A stretch of 51,773 bases of DNA from Thoreauomyces humboldtii (Eukaryota; Chytridiomycota; Chytridiomycetes; Spizellomycetales; Powellomycetaceae). Where the stretch lies: contig JADGJA010000044.1 in NCBI GenBank assembly GCA_027596035.1, positions 7,763 through 59,535 of the forward strand, in the 5' to 3' direction. This document shows positions 12,001 through 24,200 of the stretch, piece by piece (position 1 is the first letter of the stretch; each line of letters opens with the position of its first letter). The notes under the pieces were generated by a model. The model was given only the letters and a program-made list of their open reading frames with translations, searched no databases and was not told where the DNA came from. The position numbers and the translations under genes were made by a program.

Positions 12001-15000
12001 CTTGGAAGTCGCTGAGGAGGCCACTCGCCGAGATTGGGTTCCAAAGATGCCGATGACCCCTGTACCAAAACGCCGGGATGCTTCAATGCTCAATCTACTG
12101 CTGGAGATTAATAGACACATCGGCGATGCGGACGGTTTCGAAGGAGTCATGTTTTGCTTGGGTCAGGAAATCATGGTTGACGGGTCGGACGCCTTAGTGC
12201 AAAGTTACGAACATAATTATGCTTGGGATCGTATCCTCAACGTTCGAGAGACGCAATTGAAAGTCAAAGTGACACCTCCGGACGTCGGCCCGGCTGTTCA
12301 AATCGGATTGATGACCGCCATGAGCAATATGGGTCTGCATCATCTCCTCGAAACGTACATCAAAGGGATATACCCATTAAGCGAAGGGCCAATTTCCAAC
12401 TCGGATATCCGGGAACTCCAGTACCAGAGCATGTGGCGGAATGCACATTGGGATGTCCAATCCCTTTCTCTCCAAGCTGGTAAGCCTGCACTACATTCGG
12501 TTGCCTGCTCGCAATTTTTCTCAAAGCTTTTTTCACAGGCGCCCCAGGCCCGAACCAGCAGATGTACGATGCTTTTGATGCGTACCATAAAGACGACAGA
12601 GAAAACCTGAATGCACTGACATCAGAAGGAATACAAAACTCGATTAAAGGCTTGAGTGGGTTGAGTCTGCAAAACGCCTTGAACCCCTTTCCTTATCTTC
12701 GCAGCCTGACAATCAATACGGAGCTATGCGAGCTTGCTGTCAGCGACTCATCTCTTCCAGCGTTTGACCGCCTGTTGAAAATCTGGGACTGGAGAATGAC
12801 AAACCTCGTTAGCATGCAAACTTTTTCGGAGTTGGAACCGGTGCTAGCTGCACGGACAAGTTCGATGCGCTGTTTGATCGAAAAAGGTCGAGGAGCTGTG
12901 TCGTCGGACCTCATTCGGGCCATATACCTGGGATTCTGCAAGCATTTGCTCACTTACAGCCAAATTTCCCGGAAGGCGGGAAGCTTGCAAATCTCCCAGA
13001 CAGCTCTGGCACATCTTGACGGTCTCCTGGAACACATGCCGCACGACATGGCTGGGAGCTTTGTAGACCTGAGGGCCGCAGCCAAGTTAGAGGCACTGAA
13101 GGTGCTCTGGAAACAGGGCGATCAGGCAGTAGCTACAAGATCGCTCAAACGATTTCTGGACCTGCAAAGGCGAACTGGCCAGAATGGAATGAGCAATGGT
13201 CAGGATTCTGTTATGCTGTGCCAGCTTGGGCAATGGGTTGCCGAAACCAGATTCGAGCCTCCTGATTTGATTCTTTCCGATTACTTCGAGATGGCAGCGC
13301 ACCAGGCCGTGTGGTCCGACGATAACACGCTTCGTGAAGAACCACATTTTCACCTGGCAAAGTTTGCCGAAGCTCAGTTTCAGGAAATCATGGCGAACGA
13401 CTCTACGGAGCAGATACGTGAGCACATCTCATATAAGCAGAAAGAAGCCAGCGCTTGCGAAGCGCTGGCAGACCAGTCAGCAGGCAAAGACCCAAACCTC
13501 GTGAAACGCTACCTGCACATGCGCGATAAAATTCTCCTTCAGATCGAGCTCGACAGGGCGGAAGAAGACCGAATCGCGGCAGACAAGGCAAAGTACCTAG
13601 AGATGAGTGCATATAATTACGTCCAAGCCATGGTATACGGGAAGAAGCACTTTGAGGTCAGCGTATTTCGCCTTTGCGCGTTGTGGTTTGGAAACGTGCA
13701 GAATCGTCGAATCAACGAAGTCATCCGACAAAATCTCGACACGATACCGTCAAGTGTTTGGCTGGTATTGATGTACCAGCTCTCTGCAAGGCTAACGGCA
13801 TTGCCGCCGGCTCACGAGCAGGACTTTCAACACGTACTCCAACTCCTCCTGGTCAAAGTCGTCAAAGACCATCCGCACCACGGTTTGTACCACATCATTG
13901 CGTTACGAAACGGAACTCAGATGGGCGGCCCGACCGCCCGTGCCCGACAAGCGGAGGCCACTCCTACCGTCAAAGCTGCGCACAACGTCCTTACGCGTCT
14001 TCGTCAACCTAATTGCCTGGGTGACCTGGTGACTCGAGTCGAACAACTATCGACAGCATACATCGAGTTGGCTTTCAAAAAGCTTACAAGTGCCATGATC
14101 AAGGAAAACAAGACCCAACCGCTGGACGGGCGATCCAGGTTCGCGCAGATAGCAAAGGCTGGGATCGACGTCCCGGTAGCAACAATCGAGCATCAGGTCC
14201 GCGACGACTGTCAGTACGACAGCCTGCCTTTGATTGCCGGTTTCAAAGGGACATTTTGGGTTCCAGGAGGTGTCAATCTTCCTCGGGTTGTGGAGTGCGC
14301 TGGCAGTGACGGCAAAATTTACACTCAACTCGTCAAGGGCAACGGTAAGTTTCCTGCTTGCCAAAGTGTCCTTGAGTCCATTTCACTCAAAGGTATATAT
14401 TGCAGATGATTTGAGACAAGACGGTGAGTTGCTCAACGACGTGAGTCTCGCTGGCCGTCGTATCTAAGAGCGAATATTTCAGCGGTGTTGTCGAAAATTT
14501 TTTCCATCATGAACGTTCTGCTAAGACAAAATCTCGAAACTCGGAAGCGAGAATTGGCGATCAGAACCTATAAAGTTATTCCCCTTGCCCCGCGTGCTGG
14601 CTTGGTTGAATGGGTTCGCAACACGCTGCCAATAGGGGAGTACCTAACGAAGGCGCATCCCAGGTATGAAGCGATCAGTTCGTCGTTTTGTTGCAGTAAT
14701 AACATATCCTGCTCTCTCGTAATCGCTTGTAGGTATTCTGACATTGACTGGCATCATTCCGACTGTCGGACGCGCATGAACGAGCAGTTCAAGAAGGGAT
14801 CTACGGATTCGAAACTCGCTATGTACCGTCAGATTGAACACAACTTCCGTCCTGTAATGCGGCACTTCTTCTTCGAGAACTTCAAAGATCCACTCGATTG
14901 GTAAGCACGCAGCAACCCGTGCTGATCAGTCGACTGACCGCATTGGCTATAATAGGTTCGAGCGGAGACTTGGGTACACCCGAAGTGTAGCTGTCAGCTC

Positions 15001-15770
15001 CATGGCCGGGTTCGTAGTTGGCTTAGGAGATCGTCATGCGCAAAATATCCTGATTGATCAGGGCACGGCGGAGGTTGTTCATATCGATCTGGGAATTGCT
15101 TTCGATCAAGGGAAACTTCTTGCTGTGTCGGAGCTTGTTCCCTTCCGACTCACACGTGATATTGGTATGTGGAGTGTGGAGGGTATGAAGTTATACTGCA
15201 CCAAGCTGATAGACTAATGAACCACACAGTTGATGGAATGGGCATGACCGGGGTAGAGGGAGCCTTCCGAAGGGGATGTGAAGAGACCATGAAGGTTCTT
15301 CGCAAAGATTCTGAAGTTCTCCTCACGATCTTGGATGTGTTTCGCTACGACCCTCTGTACAACTGGTAAGGAGCGCTTTTATCGTAACGTCGGCCTCGTC
15401 GCAGGTAAAGCACTGACACTCGTTTTCTTGCTATTCAGGAAAGTGACCCCTTTAGAGCAACGGAGACGGCAAGGATTCTTTGACGATGATGACGCCACTG
15501 ATATTCCGGGCGCAAATGGGGAGGTGCTTGATCAGCATTTGCGGGATCGCGGTCAAAACAAGGAGGCCGAAAGAGCTCTTTTCATTGTTCGCAAGAAACT
15601 GTCCAGTTCTGTCAGCGTCGAATGCCAGATCAGTGAGCTGATTCAAACGGCGATGGATCCACAAAACCTGAGTCGGATGTACCCGGGATGGTAAGTGCCG
15701 GTACGATCACACTAAAGAGCTAGCGAACCTCTCATGGACTTCTTCTCTATCCAGGCAAGCCTGGATGTAG
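6097..15770 (+). CDS. TEL1: ATM-family checkpoint kinase Tel1
   Basis: PI3K-like serine/threonine kinase of the ATM/Tel1 type, recruited by the MRN complex to signal double-strand breaks and maintain telomeres. Fourteen exons: 6097-6263, 6326-8934, 8991-9262, 9330-9944, 10008-11816, 11873-12479, 12539-14344, 14406-14423, 14483-14663, 14733-14900, 14956-15164, 15230-15365, 15439-15690 and 15755-15770. Total 8,865 nt, 2,954 aa (human ATM 3,056). An N-terminal TAN motif, specific to ATM/Tel1, is present at residues 14-26 (L-x3-K-x2-DR-x3-L). HEAT-like helices follow, then a FAT region. The kinase domain has LVKGNDDLRQDAV, catalytic [11 protein letters not shown] (Asp2776), metal-binding [11 protein letters not shown] (Asp2795) and [19 protein letters not shown]. 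The FATC end is [13 protein letters not shown]. The HIDLGIAF and [10 protein letters not shown] signatures separate it from ATR, mTOR and TRA1. All introns are 56-74 nt with GT-AG ends. Exon 8 is only 18 nt. Confidence 0.96.
14406..14423 (+). other. TEL1: 18-nt micro-exon of TEL1 encoding DDLRQD
   Basis: Flanked by introns 14345-14405 (GTAAGT...GCAG) and 14424-14482 (GTGAGT...TCAG). Both splice in phase 1, so the exon adds six residues in frame. It supplies the core of the KGxDDLRQD motif conserved in ATM-type kinases. Skipping it would keep the frame but delete the motif. Confidence 0.9.
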
Positions 15771-15787
15771 TTCCATGAGAAAAGATG

Positions 15788-15834
15788 TCTATTCTTGCAT
15801 TAGTGCAGGGTCCCATGATAGGCGCATCTGGGAT
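15788..15834 (+). repeat. Dispersed 3' element, copy A (after TEL1)
   Basis: 47 nt, beginning 17 nt after the TEL1 stop codon, with core TATTCTTGCATTAGTGCAGG. It matches 41374-41420 at 37 of 47 positions without gaps (26 of 28 at the 5' end). It is in the same orientation relative to the upstream gene in both places. Confidence 0.7.
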
Positions 15835-16080
15835 CGGGGCATTGTGGAGGGGAGGAAAGAAATGTGGCCAACATTTATGCATCTATCCTACATTCCAGCG
15901 AGGGGGTTGAGCACCCTTCGCATTCTACATCTTGCGACTTGGAACTTTACGAAGGTCCTTGGAGGCTTGCAAGGTGGTCGCTTGGCTTGCCGGCGTTAAT
16001 CCATGGAGATCGGTAGCTGAAGGGAAAGCTAATGGTCAGGACAAGACCGTTGAGGAGAGAACGAGTGCATCGATACACAC

Positions 16081-16148
16081 CATATTCGCACTGGGACCCG
16101 TACGGATACGCACTGATATGACCCATACGGATGCGCACTGATACGATA
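16081..16148 (+). repeat. Degenerate tandem repeat, ~25-nt unit
   Basis: Two 25-nt units (16099-16123 and 16124-16148) share YRTACGGATRCGCACTGATA. A shortened, more diverged unit (16081-16098, CATATTCGCACTGGGACC) precedes them. The array lies in the TEL1/phosphatase intergenic space. Confidence 0.7.
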
Positions 16149-16290
16149 GCTGACTGAGTTCAAGAGGCGTCGTGTAGGTGCTTGACTGTGAAGGCGACGG
16201 CGGTGCTAAAGAACAAGCGGGGGAAGCGCGAGGGGACCCGTCATTTAAAGCAATGGAATCCACATGGACGCCAAGTCAGTTAAACATTTA

Positions 16291-17405
16291 TTACTGAAAC
16301 AAATCCTCAATGAGTTTTAACAAATCCTCTCCCTCCGCCCACATCTTCACGCGAGCTTTGACCCGCTGTGCTGCGTCACTTGGCAGTTCGGAGGAAGCTA
16401 TAGCATCAAGGCTTTCTTCGGATTCAGCGGGCATGGCGAGGGACGACGGGGAAGCTAGAGGTGCCAGCAGCTTTGCCAATGCCCGACCGGTTCGCGGCAG
16501 GACGAAGTCATTGCTGCCAGAGTCCAGTCAGAGATCGTGGGGGACAGAGACCATGCGATTCAAGTAAGCCACTTACGATCGCAGGTGAGTCGATGGGCAT
16601 AGATCGTTCCGACCATCCCCGCCGTAGACTACCGACTGGAAAGGGCCAGCCCTCTGGATGTACTCATCGAGAGATTTACCTATGTCAAAGGGTCGCCAGC
16701 AGCGGGGACTGGACGTCAGGACACAGTCCGTGGCAATTCGTAGCCAGAGCCCACTTTCTTTCGCAACGCAAGGCGTCAACCTTTGCAAATGTTCACAGCG
16801 CACCCGTTCGGACAGGTGTGAGGTTTTTCGGTCGGACCGATGAGCCTGGCAACGCGCAGACGACCGTCATCATCGAAGCGGGCGGGGTTCGTGATGATCT
16901 CGTCGAACAAGTCCCGTAGACCGTGGTGCCTCAGGATCATATTGATTGCGACCGAATTGCTGTCTGACAGGATGACGAGCTTCGCTCCCTTTGAGTGAAT
17001 CAATCTCAAAGCGGCGGCTGTACTTGGATTCATCGGCATGCTGGTCCAAGTATCCTCTAGACTTTTCGGAGAACCTTTGCCCAACTCGTACAATTCGCCG
17101 TGTAGCTTATCAACGAGGGTGGTCCACTGAGTGGTACTGTGAAGTTCGAGAAGCTGCAGCAGAGTAGCGTAAGCCGAAGCTTTGGCGTGAGCTCAAGCCT
17201 GGGATCGTTATGGCTGCTAGCCAAAGGCCTTACCTTCTGGAGAGTAGGTGGACTGAGGGTCGCAAAAACATAGCGGTCGCTGTCTTCGTCCACCTTTTCG
17301 AAGAGTCGTCAGCTTTTGAGGAGTCTGAGAACGCTAAACTGTACCGACCAACGTCCAGTCAAAGTCGAACGCAAAGAGACAAGGCGGAGGCAAAGAGCTC
17401 GACAT
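16291..17405 (-). CDS. PHOSPHO-type HAD phosphatase
   Basis: HAD-superfamily phosphatase of the PHOSPHO1/PHOSPHO2 family (Put_Phosphatase), whose members hydrolyse phosphoethanolamine/phosphocholine or pyridoxal 5'-phosphate. Five exons: 17405-17349, 17293-17234, 17153-16781, 16679-16577 and 16513-16291, giving 271 aa, against 241-267 aa in vertebrates. Motif I is AFDFDWTLVDEDSD, with nucleophile Asp14 and Asp16. Motif II is LVILSDSNSVAINMIL. The family hallmark TNPARFDDDGRL...HTCPNGCAVNICKG follows, and motif IV is VVYGGDGRNDLCP. The C-terminus (FVLPRTGRALAKLL ... VKMWAEGEDLLKLIEDLF) is also typical. Intron 1 (17294-17348) uses a non-consensus GTCGGT donor, and intron 3 (16680-16780) uses GTTGAC. 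The substrate cannot be read from sequence. Divergent from QCR10 across 200 bp. Confidence 0.9.
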
Positions 17406-17605
17406 CTTAACGATGAGGAAGAAGAACGTGAGGTAAGGTGAATGAGTGCAAGTGCAAGGTGCGGGCCCTGTCGCTAGGGGCTGGCTGGGCCTTTCATTTT
17501 GACAACCTCGTCAGGTTCCCCAAAGAGGTTCCCAGCATCAGTGCAACGCTCCGCAAACGAGTTGTCCACATTTTTCTCAACTCGCAGAACTTATATAACA
17601 TCACA
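17406..17605. promoter_or_regulatory. Bidirectional promoter, PHOSPHO-type gene / QCR10
   Basis: 200 bp between the divergent start codons at 17405 (minus) and 17606 (plus). TATATAA at 17592-17598 is only about 8 nt before the QCR10 ATG, too close for a TATA box serving that start. Confidence 0.5.
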
Positions 17606-18064
17606 ATGCTTGCTCAACAGTGGGTCGCAGTCGCTCCTTGGGTCCGTACTTTCGCCTCTATGGCACACCGTGAAAAGCTCTTCAATTAGTGAGTCAGAAA
17701 ATGGCGTTTGGGACTAGAGTGCCCTCGGGGAGCCACACCCTGACCTTTACTTCGCGGACGTAGCGGTCCAGTCCTCGCAACGTGGGGAACCGCCGCCGGA
17801 ATTGCAGCCCTCTTTCTCCTCGAGCCGGCGGTAAATGAAGGAAGCGTTGCCCCTCGAACCCCTCGCTGTAACTGCGGCTGACTTTGCCTTGACTCTGCAA
17901 AACAGCCAATTGCTCAAGCCGACATCTTTGCCCAGCTTCCCGTGGTGGGCAAGCACTGGCAGGTGTGTTAATTGATGGGTATCTCCTAAGGTCCAGACCA
18001 TAAAGGCGGTGGCTGACGCACAATCTGACAGGCCAAGCTCGATGCCCGCGAATTCAAGGAGTAG
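17606..18064 (+). CDS. QCR10: Ubiquinol-cytochrome c reductase subunit 10-like (QCR10), four small exons
   Basis: A tiny spliced gene, easily missed. Exons 17606-17688, 17764-17830, 17906-17962 and 18032-18064 give 79 aa; introns are 75, 75 and 69 nt with GTGAGT, GTAAAT and GTGTGT donors. The N-terminus (MLAQQWVAVAPWVRTFASMAH) resembles a mitochondrial presequence or matrix-side segment. One membrane span follows (FNYGPVLATWGTAAGIAALFLL). The tail PIAQADIFAQLPVVGKHW has the D-I-x3-[IL]-P-[VI]-[VI]-G pattern seen after the span in fungal Qcr10, a small single-span subunit of respiratory complex III (yeast 77 aa). The end is AKLDAREFKE. The family assignment rests on the span plus this short motif, so another small inner-membrane protein is possible. 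The exon chain keeps frame throughout. Confidence 0.7.
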
Positions 18065-18265
18065 AAATGACGCCGGACATTACTCAATACTCAATACAGT
18101 CATGATATCCTAACCTCACCGTCGTGTGCCCTTGCGTGCGGATGGATTCGCAATTTGTTCGAATCTTGAACCGCTTTCACACCGGCAGGGCGTCCGAAAT
18201 TCATGAAAGTGAATTTATTATATTTTCGGATAAATATCGAGTCCGCCTGGGCAGAGGATGGCGGC
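18065..18265. other. Convergent 3' region QCR10 / HYDIN
   Basis: 201 bp between stop codons. A minus-strand AATAAA at 18219-18214, 47 nt past the HYDIN stop, is the likely HYDIN polyadenylation signal. No gene is seen. Confidence 0.6.
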
Positions 18266-21200
18266 CTAAGAGGCTGCTTTGAGGTAGAAGATCCATTGGA
18301 CCTTGGACTCCATGTGGCTGATCATCAGCTTGCCTACTTTCGAAGGCGGTCCTGTCTGCGACTTGGTCGTCGCCGCTGGATGGCCCGCGGCCGACGATAT
18401 GTCCCTTGTCGGAGCATCCGACTTGTCCTTGCGGCGGGAGGTTCCGCTCCCGCTGTTTTCGTCCTTGTCACTTTTCTCAGCGTCCTTCGACGCCGATGCT
18501 GGCGAGAACGGCTTGTATGTGATGGAGATTTGGGTGGTCTTCTTGGCTCCAATCGTCTCTGATCCCTTGACAGAGAAGGATGGGTTGTCCTATGGAAAGG
18601 TCCAAGATCAGTACCGGGCGGGTGTTTGAACAGATCGTGCAGAGCAAAATGGGTTTTTCGCCTTACCACCGTGAAGTTGAAAGCTGCCGACGAGTTAAAG
18701 ACGTTGCGGAACGGTAGGATGGACGGCGAACCGGCCTTTATCGCGATGGGGCCTTGTGGTCTCGGTGCGATAGAGTGACCAAAGAGCGGGCAGACGAAAT
18801 CGCCTCCGGTTGCTGAGCTCACAACTAACTGTGTGCGTGCGTCCCCGAGACGAGATGGCTCATAAGTGACGTCGAGGGAAACCTCAACGCCGCTGTTGGT
18901 GGCTAGGGTTAAAAAGATGAGTCGCTTGCAGTAGAAGAGGCTCGTGGGAAGACCTGTATTGCAACTTACCTGCGGGCGCCATTACGGTCTTCTCCACGGA
19001 GAAGTCGGGGCTGTCAAGTTTGCATACATATTCGGTCTTTGCCTTGGCGAAGCTCAAGAAGCGGAAGGTTTGCGTTTGATTTCCGCCCAGTCCAACCTTA
19101 TAATGCAGACTGCGCTCGGGTCCAGCCGCGTTAGCGATCAGCTTCAGATCATACTGGTAGACACCCAGCTCGCCGCACTGGAGGGTCAGACGGGAGACCG
19201 TTTCGCGCGCTTGCAGCGGAAGGAAGTCAATCGGAAGGGCCACATCGGTCCTGGAATGCGCAAAGGAGAGTGAGCCAGAATCATTAAGCAACTAAACGAA
19301 GGCAAACGGAACATACTTGGGCTGCACGGTCAGCGAATGCGGCATCGTGATATCCGGAGAGGTGCAAGCAATGGTAAAGGTCACCGGAGTAGGAAGAGGA
19401 TTGCTGATGGCAATTTCCCTTGTGATACTCTGGCGAACCGTAGTATTAAACTCGTGCACCGCCATGACCCCCGCCGAGGTGCTTCTAATTGTGAGGTTGT
19501 AGAACAGGAACTCCTGGGTTGCCTCGTTCCGGAAGGTGACTTTAACGCTTGTGACTCCTTCCTTGAAAGCGTAAAATGACAGCTTATAGTCTTTGCTCAA
19601 TAGAGCGGGGAGATCCATGTACTCGTGTCCCTTGATAATGACGCTGGGATCCGGCTTGGCGAGTTCCCAGATCACCTTCAACCTTTGCGGTCGTTTGAGC
19701 CAGTTTGCTACCGGCAGGACCTCCGTGTACTGAGTCTTGGAAGGCACGTCCCGCGTGATGTTTCCGGCTGGAGAAGGCTTGTCTGCAATTCCGTACAGCT
19801 TGTAAAGCATCCCGCTACCATCTGGCAACGGGAAGAAGACTGAACCCTCATGACGACCAGCATCACCGAGGCCAACCATCTCAAGAGGCGTAAAGGTGAT
19901 CTCGTAGGCCTTGGTCTGGCCAGGTTCAATATCAATCATCTCATGACCTGCCCAAAGGTCGTTGTCGATGATCGGGCGGACGTGCCAGTGTGTGCTACTC
20001 TTGTTAGTCACCGGGATTGTTTTCGATTCCGATTGCCTAACAGGAATGGTAAACTTCAGGATCTCGTTCTGCACCGGCGGCGGTACGCACATTCCGCTCA
20101 GAGTGAGAGAAAGCGGTTGGATGCCATCGATTTTGCATAGCAAGTTCTCGTAGCGGATGTCCGCACTGAACTCAATTGGATGAAAGGTGATTTCCAAAGA
20201 AATCTCCATTCCTGGAGATATGTAGCCTTCCGAAGGCGAAATGGAGAAGTCAGGAGCAAATTTGGAGGTGTCCCAACGGAATTTTGTGCCAATGTCTCCA
20301 TAGTTCTGAAGTTGCAAGCGCCGCATAGCGCTGCTTTTGATGACCACGGCACCGAAGGGGAGCGTGTCGTTCTCAAGCTTGACCTCGATCCCCTGACATG
20401 CTCCCGTGATATGGATCAGCGGGTTCGAAAAACCCGCCGCCTCCAGGAAGAGGTCTTCAGCAAAGGCAGGAATTCGATTCTGAGGTCGGAACACCAAGTC
20501 GACGCTCATTGTTCCTTTCGGTCTCAAAGTCGAGATCCCTTGTGGACTGACTTCGACAGCATGTGCGAGCAAGTTTTCCAAGACGAAAGCCGGACCGAGT
20601 GTGAATGATGCCGGAATCAGACTACGGTTGATTAGCTTGAGACTTTTGGTAACAGTGTGACCAATGCCGGCCGCCCCAAAGTGCAGAGTGCGCTGTTCTG
20701 GATGGATTGCCTCGACTCGATACTCTGTACCCTGCCCTTTGACATTGATGTCGATGGTAGACAATCCGTTGATTTCCAATCTTATGGTGTCACTGAAAGA
20801 GCCAGCTTCTCGAGGCTGGAAAACAATCTCCAGTCCTCCCGTTTCGCCCGGTGCAAGTACGGATACTGCTCGCTTGACGTGGAAGACCACAGATTCGGAA
20901 GGAATTACATCCAGTGAAATGTCACTCAGGTCATCATTCGTGACCTCGATGTTGACAGACGGGGCAACCATCCCGTTTTTGTGCAAGAACTGCGTTCCGA
21001 AGTCATGCGCTTGCTTCGAAAGCCGCATAAGAGGACGAACACCAGTTCCCACGAACGAGATGTGATAAGTGGATCCATTCATGATCTGGCAGTTTGCACG
21101 TACATCGCTGAGATCAGCGACGACAGTAGGCAAGAAAGTTACTTCACAGAAAAGTTTTTCCCCCTTGGGAACCGTTCCGGAGGAAGGATGTATGGAGAGG

Positions 21201-24200
21201 TTGGCTCCCTGTTTTCCAGAAAGTTTCCAAGCAAAGTCGAGGTTGAATCTGCCCGAGTTTACGACAGCAATCCTACGAAGACGTTTCTCGTTGAGCTGAA
21301 CAATGCCAAAGTCCATGACGTTCCGAGCGCCCGCTCCCGCGCCGAGTTCAATGAGGGTACCATCGGGAAGCTCTCCCTGCAATGTGTCGTGGATCTCATA
21401 GCCTTCCCCCTTGACATTGATAGTCAGCGGAGAAGGCTTTTTGCGCACGTTGCAAAGCAGATTGAAGTTGAATATTTTCTCTGCCGACGGCACAAAGGTG
21501 ATCTCAATAGAAACTTCAGCGTTTCCAGGCACGGTTCCGGTGGTTGGAGCGAAGCGTAGGACTGGCGCGCCTTGGTTGTTCATCTCAAACGACGTTTCGC
21601 TGAAGGTAAAGCTGAAGGGGATCGCCTCGCTATTGACGAGTTTGATAAGCTCCTTAACCTGTCGGCCGACAAGGACGGATTTGAAGTTGAGACTTGGACG
21701 ATCCATATACACGTTAGGCTCGGTCGCTTGACCAACCAGTAAGAAGGGAATAGAGACGGGATGTCCAACCACGCGGAATCTCCAAAGAGATTCTTTTACG
21801 TCAACTGTTTCGGGTGTAAAATCAAAGACCATTTCATACTTCTTCTCTGACATTACAAATCCGCGAGGTGTCAAGCACTTGAAGACACGATCGTCACCGC
21901 ATTCATGGATCCACTCGAAACTATAGTTGATTCCGGTGGGATTCATCAGATAGAACCGCTTCGTGTTTCTGATTTTAATGCCACAAGACTGCAGCTCAAT
22001 GACTCTGGTTGCCGAATCGAGAGCGGCTGGAACCCCGGTGGCAAGACCTTGTTCGGTGCTTCGGCGAGCAAGATAGTCGCTGTCTTCCATTTCGAAGTGA
22101 CAGAAGGGCCGAAGGGAGGATCCCTTGATGTTGATCTCCAAAGGTTTGTGACCAGCAGGAAGATTTGCCATCGCCGCCTCCAGCATCACCGAAAAGTTAC
22201 CGACATCAATCGGTGAGAATTTAAGAGTTAAGGTGACGCTTTCTCCAGCATCAATGCTGCCCGATGCGGGTGATATGCTGAAAGGACAGTCGGGCGAATC
22301 CGCATCCACATGTTCGTCTCCCTCGAGGAACCCTAGAGCGTAGCGTAGATGCACTTTGCCTGTGTTCCGCACTGTGACGCCGTATACCCTCGTCTGGAAC
22401 ATTAATGTCTCCTTGAACCGGACCTCAGTGACATCGCACTCGTACGACGAGTAATCCGCAAACGCCTTTAAGAGAAGGCTTCGCTCTGTTGAGACGGCCC
22501 CAAGAACTTCATGCACAGGCTCGGGACACTGGTCCACAAGCTTTCGCGGAGCCCCCATCTGCGTAGGGTCCGTTGCTACCCAGCGCACCGTCTTCATGTT
22601 ACTATCCCAATCCAAGTCTAGAGGTTGAGCGGTATACCGAATCTTGCTCACTCGTACGGTAACGGGCACACCCTGATTTTGGTTTTCGATAGGGTCTTGG
22701 GCGAAGAAGGATGCCGTGACTTCCTTGCTTGATTTAGGACGCAGATGAAACGTTGACGGAGTGAACGCAAATCCTGGTACATCCTCAAAGCCAATGGCGA
22801 GGAAGCTCTGAGAATGGTTCGTGATCGCAAAGGGAATCTGCTTGGGTTCATTGATGAAGCAGTCGCCGAATTGGATCTCGTTCTCGGAGTCTCCCGGTAA
22901 GTACTCAAAGCTCAAGTCGTCAAGGTAGCCCTCTCCTGACACTTGAACCGAGGTGTCTTCAAATGTGTTGTCCACAATGCGGATCCGAAGTTCCGCTTCC
23001 ATCTTCCGAACACCACTGGCACGGCATCTGATATCAAAAGTTTTGCTCTCCTGAGGTTGGAGCGTATGTAAAACATTGGCAGCGGCGCAGTCAAAATCCT
23101 CCGAATCCTTTGCAGTCCAGTCTAGTTTGAGCTTTGCCGGAATAATGCCATCGTTGCGGAGAACGATGGGCAGAGTTTGTGAGGCGCCTATCATCAGACG
23201 GCGGAACTGGACCCAAGGCAATCCAGAAACTGATCGCAAGGCCGGTTTCTCAACCGTTATGCGAGGAAGAGTGCCTTCGCCTCTGAGCTCAAAAGAAAGG
23301 ATCTTGGTCTTGCTGTCCGCGACGTTATCAACGATTGCTTCGAAGATGCCTGCATAAGACTGCAGCAAGGTAGGATGGAAGGTCACGTTCACATAGCGAC
23401 TTTCGTGGCTGGGAATGGAAAGCTTTTTGGGCTCCGAATCGAAAGCGAAGTCAGCAGCATCGCCACGCGTTTTACTTCTCGGTTTTGTCGAGATCGTCAC
23501 ATCACACGCGACTTTCGACGGATTGGAGAGCTTGAAGCGGGCCATGACTTGTTGACCTGCTAGACCAGGTCCAAAGGTAAATACCCGATCATCCTCAGCG
23601 TAGTAATTTGTGCGCGTGGAAAACAGTTCTAAACGCTTGCACACAGCATGCTCTTCGAAAATGGAAGTGAAGTCTGATGTGTTGATGCCAGGAATGCAGC
23701 TTTCACCGATTAGACGATACTCGAGGACGTCGGGGTATTCTGACAGCGAACGATCCGTGATATCCACGGCTGCTATCTCCTCGAAGCTGCCCGGAGTGTC
23801 GGAATGGAATTCGACCATGATAGGTTGCTTTTGTCCTGCTGCCACAAAGCCACTTGTAGGTGACACCGTGAACGCGCCAAAGTTCAGAGTATCCCCCTGC
23901 TTAGTTGGAACCTCGCGCTTGTTTATGACTTTCGAGACTGGGGGAGGGGAGTTGCGTCCGCCCGCACGGCTTGCTCGCGAGTTCGCTCTTGTTTTGCCTA
24001 CGACTTTTGCCTCCATAACCGCCGCAACGAGTTTGTATATAGAGTATCTAAAGTCAAACTCGCCGAGATTTTCAATGATAAACTGACGAGTCGCTTTGGT
24101 TCCGTGCACCAGCGCACCAAAGTTCAAGTCTCGCACCGGCATGATGCTAAATTTGCTGAAAACCGCGCGCGCTGAGAGCCTGACCGGGAGAACTGCCGTG

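Larger units (their letters stand above)
15771..16290. other. Convergent 3' region between TEL1 and the PHOSPHO-type gene
   Basis: 520 bp without a recognisable gene. It contains the shared 3' element (15788-15834), a degenerate 25-nt tandem repeat (16081-16148) and, on the minus strand, an AATAAA at 16292-16287 that overlaps the stop codon of the phosphatase gene. Confidence 0.6.

Noticed and set aside
17592..17598. TATATAA as a TATA box for QCR10
   Set aside because: Only about 8 nt before the start codon, too close to direct that transcript.
17694..18023. Minus-strand frames of 109 and 84 aa opposite QCR10
   Set aside because: No family features; the plus strand carries a coherent four-exon protein.
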